A stretch of DNA of 6,812 nucleotides from contig CAJXXD010000046.1 in the NCBI GenBank assembly GCA_913062835.1, positions 1 to 6,812 on the forward strand, read 5' to 3'. A model generated the notes under the pieces. The model made no database searches. It was not told the origin of the DNA and saw only the letters and a program-made list of their open reading frames with translations. This stretch comes from an uncultured Gammaproteobacteria bacterium. Its GTDB lineage: Bacteria; Pseudomonadota; Gammaproteobacteria; Pseudomonadales; Litorivicinaceae. How positions within the stretch are numbered: the stretch's first letter is position 1; every line of letters starts with the position of its first letter. Position numbers and translations under genes: made by a program. Shown here one piece after another: positions 1-6,063 of the stretch.

Positions 1-471
1 CTGATCGACGCCGTCGAGCGCCTCGAGCTTGGTCTTAATGTCGTGTGCCATGATTGGACCCATACCGCAGCCCGGTGCGGTCAGTGTCATGTCGATCGAG
101 ACGTGGGTCCGCCCATCGATCAGTGTCGAGATTCTCATATCGTATATCAAGCCAAGCTCTACGATGTTGACCGGAATTTCTGGGTCGTAGCTTTGTTTGA
201 GCACTTCCCAAATTTGCGCTTCAAGAGAGGTCTCGATGGAATCTGGCACCGCCTTTGGCAGAGCGACGCCCAGTTTGGCTAGATCGTCGGTCTCAATCCG
301 TGCCAGTCGTCCGCCCACATCCACGGTCAAGGTGTCGCCGAGAGCTTGGGTGACTTGCACCACATCGCCCTGGCCAATCGTCAGAGGCACGCCCTGAGGT
401 ACCTGCTGTCCGACCACAGATTCGAGTGCGGTCAGTTCGACACCCCGCTCCAACGTGGCGAACTCACGCAT
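1..471 (-). CDS. sufT: SufT, Fe-S cluster assembly/maturation factor (MIP18/DUF59 domain), C-terminus cut off by window edge
   Basis: Accessory protein for Fe-S protein maturation, acting in the cytosol with the SUF machinery. The reading frame is open from the ATG at 471-469 to the window edge, giving 157 residues with no stop. The long SufT form is usually about 170-185 aa, so a short C-terminal piece is probably missing. Residues 1-75 form the N-terminal extension typical of the long form (start MREFATLERGVEL). The MIP18-like domain follows, with DPEIPVNIVELGLIYD at 96-111 and the LTAPGCGMG segment at 130-138, whose C135 is the conserved cysteine of the family. The start shares one base with the sufS stop (TGATG). 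No good Shine-Dalgarno precedes it, so translation probably depends on coupling to sufS. It is the last operon gene visible. The family assignment is firm; the exact biochemical role of SufT is not settled in the literature I know. Confidence 0.93.
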   Translation of the reverse strand, partial: MREFATLERGVELTALESVVGQQVPQGVPLTIGQGDVVQVTQALGDTLTVDVGGRLARIETDDLAKLGVALPKAVPDSIETSLEAQIWEVLKQSYDPEIPVNIVELGLIYDMRISTLIDGRTHVSIDMTLTAPGCGMGPIMAHDIKTKLEALDGVDQ

Positions 472-1691
472 CAGGTGCTCAGCATGCCGATCACCCGATC
501 GAGCGCCTGAAAAAACCGCTCTATCTCTTCGGGCGTGTTGTAAAACGCAAGCGAGGCACGCACCGTACCGGGCAGCCCAAAATGTTCCATGGTCGGCATG
601 GCGCAGTGATGGCCGGTCCGCACAGCCACGCCCAGTTGATCCATCAACGTGCCCACATCGGTGGGGTGTGCGCCTTTGACATTGAACGAGCAGACCGAAA
701 CCCAATGGGCTGGATGACCCAGCACTTCGATCTCTGGGCGTGCTTCCATGCCTGAGATCAAGGAGCGATGCAGTTGATCTTCCCAGGCCATGGCACCGTC
801 AAAATCAATCGATTCCAAGTAATCGAGCGCGGTGGCGAAGCCGATCGTATCGGCAATGTTCGGTGTGCCCGCTTCGAATTTCCAAGGGAGCGCGTTATAG
901 GTCGTGCCACTAAAGCTGACTCGGTCAATCATGTCACCGCCGCCTTGCCATGGAGGTAAGGCCTCGAGTAATTCTCTGCGCCCAAATAGCACGCCAATGC
1001 CGGTCGGGCCGCAACACTTATGTGCAGAGAGCGCATAAAAATCAGCATCCAACGCATGGCAGTCCACGCGAAGATGGGGGGCGGCCTGTGCGCCATCTAT
1101 TACCGAATAAGCACCCACAGATTTGGCCAGGTCGATAAAGCCTTGGGCATCGTTTACGGCCCCGATGGCATTGCTGACATGTCCCACGGCAATTACTTTG
1201 ACCGGATGGGACGCACAGAGCGCGCGGGCGGCTTCAAGGCTCAGTTGGCCCGTGTCATCGACTGGAATGGGTTGAACTTGGATGCCAATTCGCTGTGCCA
1301 GTTGTTGCCAAGGCACAATGTTGGCGTGGTGTTCGGTTTCGCCTACCAAGACCACGTCGCCGGCGGATAATTCACTGGCCAGGCAGTTGGCGACCAAGTT
1401 CAGTGCTTCGGTAGCCCCGCGCAGCAAAATGATGCGCTCAGGTTCTGTGATACCGAACCAGCTTCCGATCCGAACCCGGGCCCCTTCATACGCATCGGTC
1501 GCCTCACCGCTTAAGGTGTGAACCCCACGATGGACATTGGAGTTGTAATGATCGTAGTAGTGGCTGATCGCATCGATCACACACTGGGGCTTTTGGCTGG
1601 TCGCTGCGTTATCAAAATAGACTAGGGACTGACCATGCACCTGTCGATTTAAGATCGGAAAATCGGCGCGGACGCGGTCGATGTCAAACAT
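471..1691 (-). CDS. sufS: SufS, group II cysteine desulfurase (PLP enzyme)
   Basis: Converts L-cysteine to L-alanine and leaves a persulfide on its own active-site cysteine, which is handed to SufE for cluster assembly on SufBCD. The product is 406 residues, the same size as E. coli SufS, and aligns by eye with an offset of about one residue. Visible motifs are DNAATSQKP (27-35), the cofactor-site histidines in TEHHANIVPW (119-128), the DGAQ aspartate region (199-202), the Schiff-base lysine K225 in SAHKCCGPTG, and the catalytic C363 in RTGHHCAMP. The RASLAFYNT segment near 378 is also typical. The start ATG (1691-1689) overlaps the sufD stop by 8 bases and has its own AAGGAG seven bases upstream. 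The two cysteines directly after the PLP lysine (C226, C227) are slightly unusual; many homologs have one or none there. SufS is preferred over CsdA because of the operon context. Confidence 0.97.
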   Translation of the reverse strand: MFDIDRVRADFPILNRQVHGQSLVYFDNAATSQKPQCVIDAISHYYDHYNSNVHRGVHTLSGEATDAYEGARVRIGSWFGITEPERIILLRGATEALNLVANCLASELSAGDVVLVGETEHHANIVPWQQLAQRIGIQVQPIPVDDTGQLSLEAARALCASHPVKVIAVGHVSNAIGAVNDAQGFIDLAKSVGAYSVIDGAQAAPHLRVDCHALDADFYALSAHKCCGPTGIGVLFGRRELLEALPPWQGGGDMIDRVSFSGTTYNALPWKFEAGTPNIADTIGFATALDYLESIDFDGAMAWEDQLHRSLISGMEARPEIEVLGHPAHWVSVCSFNVKGAHPTDVGTLMDQLGVAVRTGHHCAMPTMEHFGLPGTVRASLAFYNTPEEIERFFQALDRVIGMLST

Positions 1692-2874
1692 CGACCGACT
1701 CCTTCAGCTCAGCGATCAGCTCCCCGTGTTGCAATACCCCAAGTAACCGTGACTCGACGCGCTCCGCAATCGTCGCATCATCAATCGCCTCGACAATCTC
1801 TTCGGCAAAGGCGTACTGAAGAAACGCGCGTGCATCGGTTTCAGAGAGACCACGGCTTCTCAAATAAAAAAGCTCGGTTTGATTTAAGTTACCCACAGTG
1901 CAACCGTGAGATGCGGTCACGTCGTCGGCATAAATCTCGAGCTCAGGTTTCGGGTTGATTCGGCCCTTGTCTGATAACAGAAGATTGGATACCGACTGCT
2001 CGGTGGCGCTTTTCTGTGCATCTTGCTGAATCAACACTCGCCCGTTGAATGTGGCTTCGCCCTGCTCATCGACCAGCGTTTTGAACACCATCGCGCTGTG
2101 TGTTTCGCCGACCGCATGATCCACGGACAGATGCGTGTCGTGATACTGACTGCCGCGTGTCATGGCCAGTCCATGCAAGGACGTCGAGGCACCGCGACCG
2201 GCCAAGGTAACGGAGATATCCGTCCGGGCCAGTTTTCCGCCGAAGTCGACCGTTTGTGTCCGGTAGTGTGCGTTTTCGGCCAAATGCGCATCAATGCAGG
2301 TAAAGGTGTGAGCGCGTTCATTGGCTGTCTGGCATCGCGTGTGCACCAATTGCCCATCGCGGGCGATGTCGACCAGAATCATTAAGGAATCCAAATTGGA
2401 CTCGTCCACAGACGCCTCATCGTATACCTCGGTCAGCGAAAGCCGCGCATTTTGTGACACGCGAATCACCAAGGTCGCAAACCCGGCTTCTTTGGCTTGG
2501 TTTGCTAGACGGGTCAGCGCCAGAGACTGGTCTGCGCCCTTGGGTATCGTCACCACCAGTCGTTCGGACTCGAGTGCACCGTGTGTGGCCGCAAATCCGT
2601 GCGCGCTGAGAAGTCGACTCAGTCGTTCCGATTCAGCTTCGGTCAGGGTTGGCTCGGATGCCCGAAGTGCATCAGGCAATCCACTGAAGTGTCCGCCTGA
2701 CAGCGTAAATCCAGACCCTGAGCGCGGCGTCGCAGGAACCCACTGAGTGCGCGATAACGTACGTGTTGGGACATACTTCCAAGATTCGACGCGCGATGTG
2801 GGCAGGCCCAATGCGCGTGCTTGGGTTGCTTCGGGGCTCGCGTGGTGTGCGAGCAATGCGTCAAAGCCGCTCAT
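1684..2874 (-). CDS. sufD: SufD, scaffold subunit of the SufBC2D complex
   Basis: Beta-helix scaffold protein that pairs with SufB and binds SufC; the SufB-SufD interface is where the new Fe-S cluster forms. The product is 396 residues, a little shorter than the 423 of E. coli. The N-terminal helical part contains RVESWKYVPTRTL (28-40). The C-terminal SufBD core includes KPELEIYADDVTASHGCTVG (309-328) and TELFYLRSRGLSETDA (333-348). H323 in the ASHGCTVG segment corresponds to E. coli SufD H360, a proposed cluster ligand or acceptor. A cysteine (C325) lies two residues after it, whereas E. coli has a cysteine just before the SHG. The start overlaps the sufC stop as ATGA. Only a weak AAGGGA lies about ten bases upstream, so coupling to sufC is likely important. 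Confidence 0.96.
   Translation of the reverse strand: MSGFDALLAHHASPEATQARALGLPTSRVESWKYVPTRTLSRTQWVPATPRSGSGFTLSGGHFSGLPDALRASEPTLTEAESERLSRLLSAHGFAATHGALESERLVVTIPKGADQSLALTRLANQAKEAGFATLVIRVSQNARLSLTEVYDEASVDESNLDSLMILVDIARDGQLVHTRCQTANERAHTFTCIDAHLAENAHYRTQTVDFGGKLARTDISVTLAGRGASTSLHGLAMTRGSQYHDTHLSVDHAVGETHSAMVFKTLVDEQGEATFNGRVLIQQDAQKSATEQSVSNLLLSDKGRINPKPELEIYADDVTASHGCTVGNLNQTELFYLRSRGLSETDARAFLQYAFAEEIVEAIDDATIAERVESRLLGVLQHGELIAELKESVDV
1699..1704 (-). promoter_or_regulatory. Shine-Dalgarno of sufS, inside the end of sufD
   Basis: AAGGAG lies seven bases before the sufS ATG at 1691-1689 and within the last codons of sufD. It supports this ATG as the start even though it overlaps the sufD stop by 8 bases, and it suggests that sufS can recruit ribosomes itself besides being coupled to sufD. 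Confidence 0.75.
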
Positions 2875-3614
2875 GCCGCTTCGATCCCTTCATATCCTTC
2901 TTTCTCAAGGCGCTGGGCCAATGAGAAATCACCAGACCGCACGATGCGACCGTCGGCCAATACGTGCACAAAATCGGGCTTCACAATGTCTAGCAGGCGC
3001 TGATAGTGCGTAACCAAAAGCACAGAGCGCTCGGGTGCGCGCATCCGGTTGATGCCCTCGCCCACCACGCGAAGCGCGTCCACATCAAGACCGGAGTCGG
3101 TTTCATCGAGTAGGGCTAAGGTTGGCTCAAGTAACTGCATTTGCAGAATTTCGTTGCGCTTTTTTTCACCGCCTGAGAATCCTTCGTTCACATTTCTGTG
3201 CAGGAAGGCTTCATCCATCTGCATGACTTTTAGCTTGTCACGCACCAGTTTCAAAAATTCACCCGCTTTAAGTTCAGGCAGTCCGCGGTGTTCGCGGATC
3301 GTATTCACTGCGGCTTTAAGCAAATAGATATTCTTCACCCCAGGGATCTCAACGGGGTATTGGAACGATAAAAAGATGCCAGCCCAGGCGCGCTCTTCAG
3401 GCTCTAGCTCGAGCAGGTCTTGGCCTTGATAGATCACTTCACCGTCGGTGATCTCATAATCATCACGGCCGGCGAGAATCGACGAAAGCGTACTTTTGCC
3501 CGCTCCATTTGGGCCCATGACGGCATGCACTTCGCCTGGGTTGATCTCTAAATTGATGCCTTTGAGGATGGGCGTGCCGTTAATGGACGCGTGTAGATTT
3601 TTAATGGTTAACAT
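2871..3614 (-). CDS. sufC: SufC, ABC-type ATPase of the SufBC2D complex
   Basis: Cytosolic ATPase that binds SufB and SufD and uses ATP to drive the rearrangement needed for cluster assembly; it is not a transporter. The product is 247 residues, matching the family. Visible motifs in order are Walker A GPNGAGKST (34-42), the Q-loop glutamine Q85 in FLSFQYPVEIPG, the SufC-type signature EGFSGGEKKR (144-153), Walker B LALLDE (166-171) continuing into the D-loop TDSGLDVDAL, and the switch histidine H203 in LVTHYQRLL. EGFSGGEKKRNEILQM and ETDSGLD separate SufC from ordinary importer or exporter ATPases. The ATG shares one base with the sufB stop (TGATG), with AAGGAG ten bases upstream at 3630-3625. 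All catalytic residues are present. Confidence 0.98.
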   Translation of the reverse strand: MLTIKNLHASINGTPILKGINLEINPGEVHAVMGPNGAGKSTLSSILAGRDDYEITDGEVIYQGQDLLELEPEERAWAGIFLSFQYPVEIPGVKNIYLLKAAVNTIREHRGLPELKAGEFLKLVRDKLKVMQMDEAFLHRNVNEGFSGGEKKRNEILQMQLLEPTLALLDETDSGLDVDALRVVGEGINRMRAPERSVLLVTHYQRLLDIVKPDFVHVLADGRIVRSGDFSLAQRLEKEGYEGIEAA

Positions 3615-5056
3615 CAGCCGACGGCTCCTTCAAGTGTGATGCCCAAGAGCGCTTCGGCTTCGACCGCGAACTCCATGGGCAGCTTTTGGAAGACTTCTTT
3701 ACAGAAGCCATTGACCACCATATTGAGTGCATCCTCCTCACTCATGCCTCGAGTTCTCAGATAGAACAACTGGTCATCGCTGACCTTCGAGGTGGTGGCT
3801 TCGTGTTCAAGTTGCGCCGAGGGCTCTTGCGCCTCGACATAGGGGAAGGTGTGCGCGCCGCATTGGTCACCGATCAACAGCGAGTCACACTGGGTAAAGT
3901 TACGGGCATCGGTCGCGCCCGGCAGGACTTTGACCAACCCACGATAGGCGTTCTGTCCGCGCGCCGTTGAGATGCCTTTGGAAATAATGGTCGAACGCGT
4001 CCGCGGTCCGATATGAATCATCTTGGTTCCAGTATCGGCTTGCTGTTTCTTTCCAGCGACGGCCACTGAGTAAAATTCGCCGACTGAATCGGCGCCTTTT
4101 AAGACGCAAGATGGGTATTTCCACGTAATAGCCGAGCCGGTTTCGAGCTGGGTCCAGCTGATCTTCGAGCGATCGCCTCGGCATTCGCCGCGCTTCGTGA
4201 CGAAGTTATAAATGCCGCCCTTGCCTTCGTCGTCTCCGGCGAACCAGTTTTGCACCGTCGAATATTTGATTTCTGCATCGTCCATGGTCACCAATTCCAC
4301 CACGGCTGCATGCAATTGATTCTCGTCACGTTGCGGCGCGGTACACCCTTCAAGATAGGACACATAGGCGCCTTCATCGGCAATGATCAAAGTCCGCTCA
4401 AACTGGCCGGTATTCTGCTGATTGATTCGGAAGTACGTCGACAATTCCATCGGACAGCGCACGCCCTTGGGGATGTACACGAATGATCCGTCCGAGAAGA
4501 CTGCGGAATTCAAACAGGCATAGTAATTGTCGGCCGGAGGGACCACGGTTCCCAAGTATTGCTTAACCAATTCGGGATGCGAATGCACCGCTTCAGACAA
4601 TGGACAAAAGACCACGCCGGCCTCGTGCAACTTTTCTTTAAAGGTGGTGACCACACTCACGGAGTCAAAGACCGCATCGACTGCGACACCGGCGAGCAGC
4701 TTTTGTTCTTCCAGTGGGATACCGAGCTTATTGTAGGTTTCGAGCAGTGCAGGATCGACTTCATCTAAGCTCTTAGGGCCGTCGCCCTGCTTTTTCGGTG
4801 CCGAGAAATAACTGATCGCCTGAAAATCGATCGGTGGGTACTCTAAGTGCGGCCACTCAGGTGGGGTGAGTGCCAGCCACTTTTCATAGGCAGCCAGCCG
4901 CCACTCGAGAAGCCACTCAGGTTCATTTTTGCGGGTTGAAATTTCCCGGATCACGTCTTCATTCAAGCCAGGAGGCAGTGTGTCCGATTCGATATCCGTG
5001 ACGAATCCGTATTTGTATTCCTGATCGACCAACTGGTCGATGTCTTCGTTGCTCAT
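3614..5056 (-). CDS. sufB: SufB, main scaffold subunit of the SufBC2D complex
   Basis: Scaffold on which the Fe-S cluster is built; it receives persulfide sulfur from SufE and works with SufC and SufD. The product is 480 residues, against 495 in E. coli, and ends in the same kind of tail (LEGAVG). C390 in [21 protein letters not shown] aligns by eye with E. coli C405, and E419 in [10 protein letters not shown] aligns with E434; both have been implicated in cluster formation. C238 in YLEGCTAP is the likely counterpart of E. coli C254, the proposed sulfur entry site. The segments [16 protein letters not shown] (197-212) and [20 protein letters not shown] (301-320) are strongly SufB-like. The ATG shares one base with the regulator stop (TGATG), and GGAGGT lies six bases upstream. 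Confidence 0.98.
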   Translation of the reverse strand: MSNEDIDQLVDQEYKYGFVTDIESDTLPPGLNEDVIREISTRKNEPEWLLEWRLAAYEKWLALTPPEWPHLEYPPIDFQAISYFSAPKKQGDGPKSLDEVDPALLETYNKLGIPLEEQKLLAGVAVDAVFDSVSVVTTFKEKLHEAGVVFCPLSEAVHSHPELVKQYLGTVVPPADNYYACLNSAVFSDGSFVYIPKGVRCPMELSTYFRINQQNTGQFERTLIIADEGAYVSYLEGCTAPQRDENQLHAAVVELVTMDDAEIKYSTVQNWFAGDDEGKGGIYNFVTKRGECRGDRSKISWTQLETGSAITWKYPSCVLKGADSVGEFYSVAVAGKKQQADTGTKMIHIGPRTRSTIISKGISTARGQNAYRGLVKVLPGATDARNFTQCDSLLIGDQCGAHTFPYVEAQEPSAQLEHEATTSKVSDDQLFYLRTRGMSEEDALNMVVNGFCKEVFQKLPMEFAVEAEALLGITLEGAVG

Positions 5057-5508
5057 CAGTGCACCTCCAGTGTCTCAATGCGTCGTTCAGGTCGCGCATA
5101 GAGCCCGTGTGGACTGATCAGGTCGCGCAGCGTGACATGTGTCAGCATCTGGTTGACTTGATCCCCTAGTTCTCGCCATCGCGCCATGACAGTGCAATGG
5201 TCGGTTAACCGACAAAGTGCTTCATCCGTGCCGCATTCGGTTATTGCCATGGGTCCTTCGATGGCTTCGATGATTTGTTTCACCGGTATCTCCTGGGGAT
5301 CGCGGGCGAGTGCGTAGCCACCTCGCGCCCCTTGGATCGAATTTAATAGCCCATGTTTTGCAAGCTGCTTCAAAAGCTTCGTGCAGGTGGGCTTGGGTAC
5401 ATTGGAGTGAGCCGACAATTGCGTGGCCGTCCACAGAGAATCTGGCTCTCTGGCCATCACAGCCAACAGCACGGATGCGTAATCTGTCAGTTTGGACAAC
5501 CGAATCAT
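5056..5508 (-). CDS. Rrf2-family SUF operon regulator (IscR-like, probable Fe-S cluster sensor and autorepressor)
   Basis: DNA-binding protein of the Rrf2 family, 150 residues, close to the family's usual size and best matching the SUF-system regulator branch. It begins with [11 protein letters not shown], a typical Rrf2 N-terminus, which fixes the start. The winged helix-turn-helix covers about 26-70, with the recognition region [16 protein letters not shown] and the wing ARGGYALAR (61-69). Three cysteines, C92, C99 and C105, match the cluster-binding loop of IscR (C92, C98, C104), so a [2Fe-2S] cluster is likely. The IscR ligand H107 has no counterpart at the matching position (M108); H104 next to C105 is the nearest histidine. 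By eye, T43 stands where IscR has E43, a residue known to affect site choice. First gene of the operon, directly downstream of a large inverted repeat, so autoregulation is probable. GAGGTG lies five bases before the ATG. Confidence 0.93.
   Translation of the reverse strand: MIRLSKLTDYASVLLAVMAREPDSLWTATQLSAHSNVPKPTCTKLLKQLAKHGLLNSIQGARGGYALARDPQEIPVKQIIEAIEGPMAITECGTDEALCRLTDHCTVMARWRELGDQVNQMLTHVTLRDLISPHGLYARPERRIETLEVH
5063..5068 (-). promoter_or_regulatory. Shine-Dalgarno of sufB, inside the end of the regulator gene
   Basis: GGAGGT lies six bases before the sufB ATG at 5056-5054. It is written into the last codons of the regulator gene (Leu-Glu-Val-His-stop). It is the strongest ribosome binding site in the operon, which fits sufB being needed at higher level than its regulator. 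Confidence 0.8.
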
Positions 5509-5510
5509 GA

Positions 5511-5535
5511 GCTCACCTCAACCTACCGGGTGAGC
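5511..5535 (-). repeat. Inverted repeat (7-bp arms, 11-base loop) containing the Shine-Dalgarno of the regulator gene
   Basis: On the plus strand GCTCACC (5511-5517) and GGTGAGC (5529-5535) are perfect inverted copies. On the operon strand the downstream arm, GGTGAGC, is part of the regulator's Shine-Dalgarno GAGGTGAG, three bases from the ATG. In RNA this would be a seven-pair, GC-rich stem hiding the ribosome binding site. A transcript from the adjacent promoter would start inside or just after the upstream arm, so the full stem would mainly exist in read-through RNA from sufE. It could instead be a second DNA operator; it spans 25 bp, like the neighbouring one. The repeat is seen directly; its function is inferred. 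Confidence 0.55.
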
Positions 5536-5566
5536 ATTATATAGGACTCATATAGTCCTATATCAA
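5536..5566 (-). promoter_or_regulatory. Probable sigma70 promoter of the suf operon
   Basis: On the minus strand TTGATA (5566-5561) serves as the -35 element. The -10 element is either TATATA (5543-5538, 17-base spacing) or TATAAT (5541-5536, 19-base spacing). Transcription would begin at about 5529-5531, leaving a leader of roughly 20 bases before the regulator ATG. The elements are buried in the 25-bp inverted repeat, as expected for a repressor-controlled promoter. The -35 starts one base after the sufE stop codon, so sufE lies outside this transcript. Confidence 0.7.
5539..5563. promoter_or_regulatory. Perfect palindromic operator, IscR type 1-like, overlapping the suf promoter
   Basis: ATATAGGACT (5539-5548) and AGTCCTATAT (5554-5563) are perfect inverted copies around the 5-base spacer CATAT, 25 bp in all. 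The length and the GACT-N5-AGTC core agree with E. coli IscR type 1 sites; the outer bases differ (AG/CT in place of the usual pyrimidine/purine pairs next to the core). The site covers the space between -35 and -10, so a bound dimer would block RNA polymerase. The obvious ligand is the Rrf2 regulator encoded just downstream. The palindrome is seen; the identity of the bound protein is inferred. Confidence 0.8.
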
Positions 5567-5567
5567 G

Positions 5568-5993
5568 TCAGTGGGCGCTTTTGGCCAGAATTTTTGCTGC
5601 ATCTGACTTCAGGCGCGCGAGCATAGAGGCCAAACCGTTGGCGCGCGTCGGAGATAAATGTTGAGCCAACCCAATGGCTTGCACGAACTCAGGCTCGGTG
5701 TCGATGATCTCTTGCGCACTGGCACCGGAATACAGTCGAACCACTAACGCAATGAGGCCAGACACGATGGCGGCATCTGAGTTTGCTTGAATGCTCACCG
5801 CATCGGCCGTGCCCGTAGTTTCCATCCACACTTGCGATTGGCAACCTCGCACCAGGTTCTCTTCGGTTTTCGCGGCATCATCCATCGGTTCCAGTTCACG
5901 ACCGAGGTCGATGAGATACTGATACTTGTCCATCCAGGAATCGAAGAATTGAAACTCATCGATAATTTCTTGTTGGCGTTGTTGTAATTGCAT
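5568..5993 (-). CDS. sufE: SufE, sulfur acceptor and activator of SufS
   Basis: Takes the persulfide from SufS and carries it to SufB. From the chosen ATG the product is 141 residues, close to E. coli SufE (138). The key cysteine is in LVRGCQSQVW and falls at residue 51, the same number as in E. coli. The N-terminal QEIIDEFQFFDSWMDKYQYLIDLGREL and the C-terminal LSPTRANGLASMLARLK are family-typical. A GTG four codons upstream (6005-6003) is in frame and would give 145 residues, but it lies inside the AAGGTGAG that serves as ribosome binding site for the ATG at 5993-5991, so the ATG is preferred. SufE is separated from the regulator gene by 58 bases holding the suf promoter and operator, and it must have its own promoter upstream. 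CsdE is an alternative name; the locus favours SufE. Confidence 0.94.
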   Translation of the reverse strand: MQLQQRQQEIIDEFQFFDSWMDKYQYLIDLGRELEPMDDAAKTEENLVRGCQSQVWMETTGTADAVSIQANSDAAIVSGLIALVVRLYSGASAQEIIDTEPEFVQAIGLAQHLSPTRANGLASMLARLKSDAAKILAKSAH

Positions 5994-6000
5994 GTCGACT

Positions 6001-6008
6001 CTCACCTT
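6001..6008 (-). promoter_or_regulatory. Shine-Dalgarno that decides the sufE start
   Basis: AAGGTGAG, with GGTGAG ending seven bases before the ATG at 5993-5991. The alternative GTG start at 6005-6003 is inside this motif and has no comparable site of its own, which argues for the shorter protein. Confidence 0.6.
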
Positions 6009-6020
6009 CAGGGACGGCGT

Positions 6021-6049
6021 CAGGGTATACTCCTCGCCTAATTTATCAA
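6021..6049. promoter_or_regulatory. Divergent promoter region between sufE and the cnoX-like gene, weakly defined
   Basis: The two genes are divergent, so promoters in both directions are expected here or just inside the coding ends. GTATAC at 6025-6030 is self-complementary and offers a -10 to both strands: TATACT (6026-6031) for cnoX and TATACC (6029-6024) for sufE. On the minus strand TTGATA at 6049-6044 resembles a -35, but its spacing to TATACC is only 14 bases. I see no convincing -35 for the plus-strand promoter. Transcription from TATACT would give a leader of about 25 bases for cnoX. No clear copy of the GACT-N5-AGTC operator is present. Confidence 0.35.
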
Positions 6050-6063
6050 ACTGACAGGTTGTT

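Noticed and set aside
426..755. Plus-strand open frame of 109 codons opposite the 3' end of sufS
   Set aside because: It is a shadow of sufS and sufT on the other strand, with no protein family features. The same holds for the plus-strand frames at 1020-1370 and 2023-2385.
2321..2746. Plus-strand open frame of 141 codons opposite sufD
   Set aside because: It lies entirely antisense to a clear sufD gene, has low-complexity Ser/Arg-rich composition, no recognisable motif and no promoter or ribosome binding site.
5539..5563. Inverted repeat read as an intrinsic terminator for sufE
   Set aside because: The stem is AT-rich and is followed by AATGCTCACCC with no run of U. The overlap with -35 and -10 elements and the GACT-N5-AGTC core fit an operator better.
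5994..6005. GTG start of sufE at 6005-6003
   Set aside because: The GTG is part of the AAGGTGAG that is properly spaced for the ATG at 5993-5991. The ATG also places the active cysteine at residue 51, as in E. coli SufE.
6008..6025. TCAGGG repeated twice with a 12-base period (6008-6013, 6020-6025)
   Set aside because: Only six bases and two copies; not distinguishable from chance without comparison to other genomes.
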